Source of the DNA: Deltaproteobacteria bacterium
GTDB taxonomy: Bacteria; Desulfobacterota; Binatia; DP-6
NCBI GenBank assembly: GCA_005879245.1
Contig: VBLA01000222.1
Location: 1-7,890 of the forward strand
Direction: 5' to 3'
DNA length: 7,890 bases
The notes beneath the pieces are model-generated. The model did no database searches, was not told the DNA's origin, and worked only from the letters and a program-made list of their open reading frames with translations. This document shows, one piece after another, positions 5,782 to 7,890 of the stretch (position 1 is the first letter of the stretch; every line of letters starts with the position of its first letter). The translations under genes and the position numbers were made by a program.

Positions 5782-6425
5782 CGTCGGCCTCCTCTCGCCC
5801 CCGGGCGTCGAGCCGCCCTCGTCCCGTGGAGCAGCAGCGCCGTCAGCTCGTCGGCGAGCCCGTCGAGCGCGGATGGACCCGCCGTGACGATACGGAGAAA
5901 CACCGTGCCGGCCAGCGCGTCGAAGAGCGTCTCGGGATGGATGTGCGGCTGCGCCTCCCCACGACCGATGGCGCGCTCGACGAGCAGCGCGAAGTCGGCG
6001 CGCGCGGATGCCTCGAGCCGGGGCGAGAGGCGGTCCCGGAGGCTCGGATCGTGACGGATGTCGATCATGAGGCCGGGGATGGCCGCCATGACCTCGGGCC
6101 GCGAGAAGAGCTGGACCGCGTTCCGCGCGAAACGGCGGAGATCCCGCGCGAAGTCCCCGGAGTCCCGGACGCGCAGCGTCAGGTCGCCCGCGGGATAGAT
6201 GGCGGCGTGCACCAGCTCCGCCTTGGTCCGCCAGCGCCGGTAGATCGCCGGGCGATCCACGCCGGAGCGCCGCGCGATCGCCCCGATGCTGAGATCACGG
6301 TAGCCGACCTCGACCAGCAACGCCCGAGTCGCCGCGAGCACGGCCGCATCGAGCCGGCGGTCGCGCGGACGGCCTGCCGGCCGGGCCGGGATCGTGCGCG
6401 CGAGGATGGCGGCTTCGACGTGCAT
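5778..6425 (-). CDS. TetR/AcrR-family transcriptional regulator
   Basis: A 215-residue DNA-binding repressor-type protein. The N-terminal TetR domain covers about residues 22-78: AVLAATRALLVEVGYRDLSI, then the helix-turn-helix IGAIARRSGVDRPAIYRRW (about 47-65) and the family-typical KAELVHAAIY. The larger C-terminal region (about 88-205) is helical and should form the dimer interface and ligand pocket; its style recalls TetR_C domains of the PF16859 kind. The ATG at 6425 is used because no other start precedes the domain; no good Shine-Dalgarno site is visible, so translation may be weak. It is the first gene of the operon, overlapping the oxidoreductase start by four bases. A strong inverted repeat just upstream is the probable operator, suggesting repression of its own operon until a ligand binds. 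A C-terminal basic tail (RRPGARGGRR) is unremarkable. Confidence 0.92.
   Translation of the reverse strand: MHVEAAILARTIPARPAGRPRDRRLDAAVLAATRALLVEVGYRDLSIGAIARRSGVDRPAIYRRWRTKAELVHAAIYPAGDLTLRVRDSGDFARDLRRFARNAVQLFSRPEVMAAIPGLMIDIRHDPSLRDRLSPRLEASARADFALLVERAIGRGEAQPHIHPETLFDALAGTVFLRIVTAGPSALDGLADELTALLLHGTRAARRPGARGGRR
5788..5793 (-). promoter_or_regulatory. perfect Shine-Dalgarno site of the flavin oxidoreductase gene
   Basis: AGGAGG on the minus strand lies 6 nt before the ATG at 5781, within the end of tetR. It is the strongest ribosome-binding site in the operon and suggests that the enzyme is translated more efficiently than the regulator. Confidence 0.8.
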
Positions 6426-6441
6426 GCCGTCGCGTGGGCGG

Positions 6442-6470
6442 GCGTTTCGTTACAGCTCGTAGCGAAATGC
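6442..6470. promoter_or_regulatory. inverted repeat, probable TetR operator
   Basis: Two 12-bp arms, gcgtttcgttac (6442-6453) and gtagcgaaatgc (6459-6470), are complementary at 10 of 12 positions around a 5-bp centre. The centre lies 31 nt upstream of the tetR start. Outside the arms gggcg (6436-6440) and cgccc (6473-6477) also pair if one and two bases are skipped. The arms are AT-richer than the surroundings. Size, symmetry and place fit a TetR-family autoregulatory operator; binding is inferred. Confidence 0.65.
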
Positions 6471-6484
6471 AGCGCCCGCGGCAA
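6456..6484 (-). promoter_or_regulatory. possible promoter of the tetR operon
   Basis: On the minus strand TTGCCG (6484-6479) and TACGAG (6461-6456) are separated by 17 bases and resemble weak -35 and -10 elements (4/6 and 3/6 matches to sigma-70). The -10 would sit in the middle of the inverted repeat, so a bound repressor would block it. The boxes are poor and the call rests mainly on spacing and position. Confidence 0.3.
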
Positions 6485-6507
6485 GGGGGAAGCGCGCGAG
6501 GGAACGA

Positions 6508-6524
6508 CGCGGGCCGGGCCCGCG
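6508..6524 (-). terminator. GC-rich hairpin right after the histidine kinase gene
   Basis: A perfect inverted repeat, cgcgggcc and ggcccgcg around one base, begins three bases beyond the kinase stop codon (minus strand). As RNA it forms a 6-bp stem with a 5-base loop. The following minus-strand sequence is pyrimidine-rich but has no T-run. It probably separates kinase transcription from the tetR operon, though incomplete termination is possible. Confidence 0.45.
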
Positions 6525-6526
6525 AG

Positions 6527-7890
6527 TCAGGCGTCCGGCGAGCCGCTTCGCCTCGCGCCGGGATCGTCGACTTCCCGGCGCCCCGGCTTCCTCGGCGTCC
6601 CGTCCGACGGCTGCACCTCGCCGAGGAGGGCGAGGAGCTCGTCGGGGTCAACCGGCTTGACGAGGTGGCGATCGAAGCCCGCCTCGCGGGCCCGCTGCTT
6701 GTCCCCCTCGCGCCCGTAGCCCGAGACCGCCACCACGGCGATCGTCTCGAGTCCGGGCTCGCGGCGCAGCCGGCGCGCGACCTCGTAGCCGTCGATTCCC
6801 GGGAGTCCGATGTCCAGCAGGACCACGTCGGGCCGGTGCTGGCGCGCGAGGTCGAGGCCGGCCGGGCCGTTGTGCGCCACGGCGACGTCGTAGCCCACGA
6901 CCTCGAGCACCATCTTCAGGCTGATCGCCGCGTCCTCGTTGTCGTCGACGATCAGCACCCGGACCGCGGCGCCGGAACGCTGTGGCGACGAAAGCGGCGG
7001 ATGTGGCTCGGTGGGAGCCGCGGAGAGCAGGGGGAGGCGCACGATGAACTCACTGCCCTGACCGAGCCCCGCGCTCCGCGCCTCCACGCTCCCCCCGTGG
7101 AGCTCGACCAGCCGGCGAACGAGCGTGAGCCCGATGCCGAGCCCGCCCTGCGTGCGGTCGTGCGAGTGCGCGCCCTGCATGAAGAGGTCGAAGACCCGCG
7201 GCAGCAGATCGGGCCCGATGCCGATGCCGGTGTCGGCGACGCGGAGCAGGGCGGCGTCGCCCGTTCGTTCGGCCGTGACGTCGACGCGGCCACCGGGCTC
7301 GGTGTACTTGATGGCGTTGGTGAGCAGGTTGACGAGGACCTGCTCGAGCCGCACCGTGTCGCCCTCCAGGTAGAGCGGCTCCGGGGGCAGTGCGACCGTC
7401 AGGCGGTGCTGCCGCGCCACGAGAGAGGTGCGGCAGGAGTCGACGGCCTGCTCGACCACGCGCTGTAGCTGGACGGGCTCCTTACGCAATGTAATCTTCC
7501 TTTGCTTGATCCGCGACACGTCGAGCAGATCGTCCACCAACGTGACGAGGTGCCGGATCTGTCGCTCGATCAGATGTCGCGCCTGCTCCACCGCCAGCGG
7601 CTGGGCGCAGCAGAGCCGGAGCAGCTCTGCCGCGTTGCGGATGGGTGCGAGCGGATTCCTGAGCTCGTGCGCGAGCGTCGCCAGGAATTCGTCCTTGTGG
7701 CGGTCCGCATCCGCCAGCTGCGCGGCGCGCTGACGGAGCTCGTCCGCCCGCGAGCGTTCCGCCGCGTCGCGCTCCGCGATCGCTGCCCCGAGGAGCAACG
7801 CGGTGGTGGCGACCAGCGCCATGAAGATCTGGAGCAGGAGGAGGCTCTCGTTGGGGCTCCGCGTCGCAAACGGACCGAGACCGTTCACCG
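6527..7890 (-). CDS. hybrid sensor histidine kinase/response regulator, 5' end outside window
   Basis: The gene runs off the right edge. The 454 visible codons start with NGLGPFATRSPNESLLLLQ and a transmembrane helix (about 18-37), which reads like the end of a MASE1 membrane sensor domain. The valine codon GTG at 7888 is therefore probably internal, not the start. A short coiled-coil linker follows, then HisKA with the H-box ATLAHELRNPL (phospho-acceptor His74 counted from 7888). The HATPase domain has N-box VNLLTNAIKY (186-195), G1 DTGIGIGPD (219-227) and G2 GGLGIGLTLV (248-257). A C-terminal receiver domain (309-425) has acidic DD 315-316, phospho-acceptor Asp359 in LLDIGLPGIDG and Lys411 in KPVDPDE. 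All catalytic motifs look intact. It should autophosphorylate and pass phosphate to its own receiver; no DNA-binding output is attached, so a phosphotransfer partner must lie elsewhere. Its signal is unknown. Confidence 0.93.
   Translation of the reverse strand, partial: VNGLGPFATRSPNESLLLLQIFMALVATTALLLGAAIAERDAAERSRADELRQRAAQLADADRHKDEFLATLAHELRNPLAPIRNAAELLRLCCAQPLAVEQARHLIERQIRHLVTLVDDLLDVSRIKQRKITLRKEPVQLQRVVEQAVDSCRTSLVARQHRLTVALPPEPLYLEGDTVRLEQVLVNLLTNAIKYTEPGGRVDVTAERTGDAALLRVADTGIGIGPDLLPRVFDLFMQGAHSHDRTQGGLGIGLTLVRRLVELHGGSVEARSAGLGQGSEFIVRLPLLSAAPTEPHPPLSSPQRSGAAVRVLIVDDNEDAAISLKMVLEVVGYDVAVAHNGPAGLDLARQHRPDVVLLDIGLPGIDGYEVARRLRREPGLETIAVVAVSGYGREGDKQRAREAGFDRHLVKPVDPDELLALLGEVQPSDGTPRKPGRREVDDPGARRSGSPDA

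Noticed and set aside
6434..7468. Plus-strand open frame opposite the kinase
   Set aside because: It is low in motifs and antisense to an intact kinase and receiver domain. High GC content explains the absence of stops.
7886..7888. GTG at 7888 as the start of the histidine kinase
   Set aside because: The following residues look like the end of a membrane sensor domain and the frame stays open to the window edge, so the true start lies outside.
1..7890. CRISPR array, defence island, prophage or intact insertion sequence
   Set aside because: No regularly spaced repeats, nuclease, integrase or transposase was seen on either strand.

Overview
The window is strongly GC-rich throughout. Its mix of genes (a bacterial RRM protein with a glycine-rich tail, a secreted DUF1329 protein, a TetR/luciferase-like oxidoreductase/amidohydrolase cluster, and a fragment resembling secreted repeat domains of uncultured delta-type lineages) suggests an environmental bacterium near the former Deltaproteobacteria, such as Binatota/Desulfobacterota_B or Myxococcota. 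This placement is inferred from remembered family distributions and no phylogeny was run.

Left part, 1-1212 (+ strand): a small RNA-binding RRM protein (100-414) follows a short hairpin next to a good Shine-Dalgarno site. A long stem-loop at 433-478 follows the gene. A 200-base non-coding stretch with several short palindromes then leads to an acyl carrier protein (616-1212) that carries an extra C-terminal domain of unknown function.

Middle part, 1213-2934: a degenerate zone comes first. On the minus strand it holds the C-terminal end of what looks like a secreted-domain protein (1219-1452), with no proper start, and an exact 13-bp direct repeat (1222-1234 and 1499-1511) brackets it. Next is a secreted DUF1329 protein (1728-2914, +) whose reading frame breaks near 2455-2471. 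Both halves are well preserved, but a central stretch of the family appears to be missing.

Right part, 2935-7890 (all - strand): a hybrid histidine kinase/response regulator (6527 to the window edge, 5' end cut off) ends in a hairpin. About 100 bases later a tight three-gene operon starts: a TetR-family regulator (6425-5778), a luciferase-like flavin-dependent oxidoreductase (5781-4681, overlapping by 4 nt) and an amidohydrolase of the D-aminoacylase type (4677-2935, 3-nt gap). A near-perfect 12-bp-arm inverted repeat centred about 31 nt upstream of the tetR start is a strong candidate autoregulatory operator. The simplest model is a small inducible catabolic module: the TetR protein senses a compound, the flavoenzyme oxidises it, and the amidohydrolase cleaves an amide or related bond. 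The substrate cannot be read from the sequence.

I found no CRISPR array, rRNA, tRNA, intact insertion sequence or defence system. The most original observations are the ACP with its extra domain, the operator-controlled operon whose amidohydrolase departs from the canonical D-aminoacylase metal site, and the two damaged loci in the middle.
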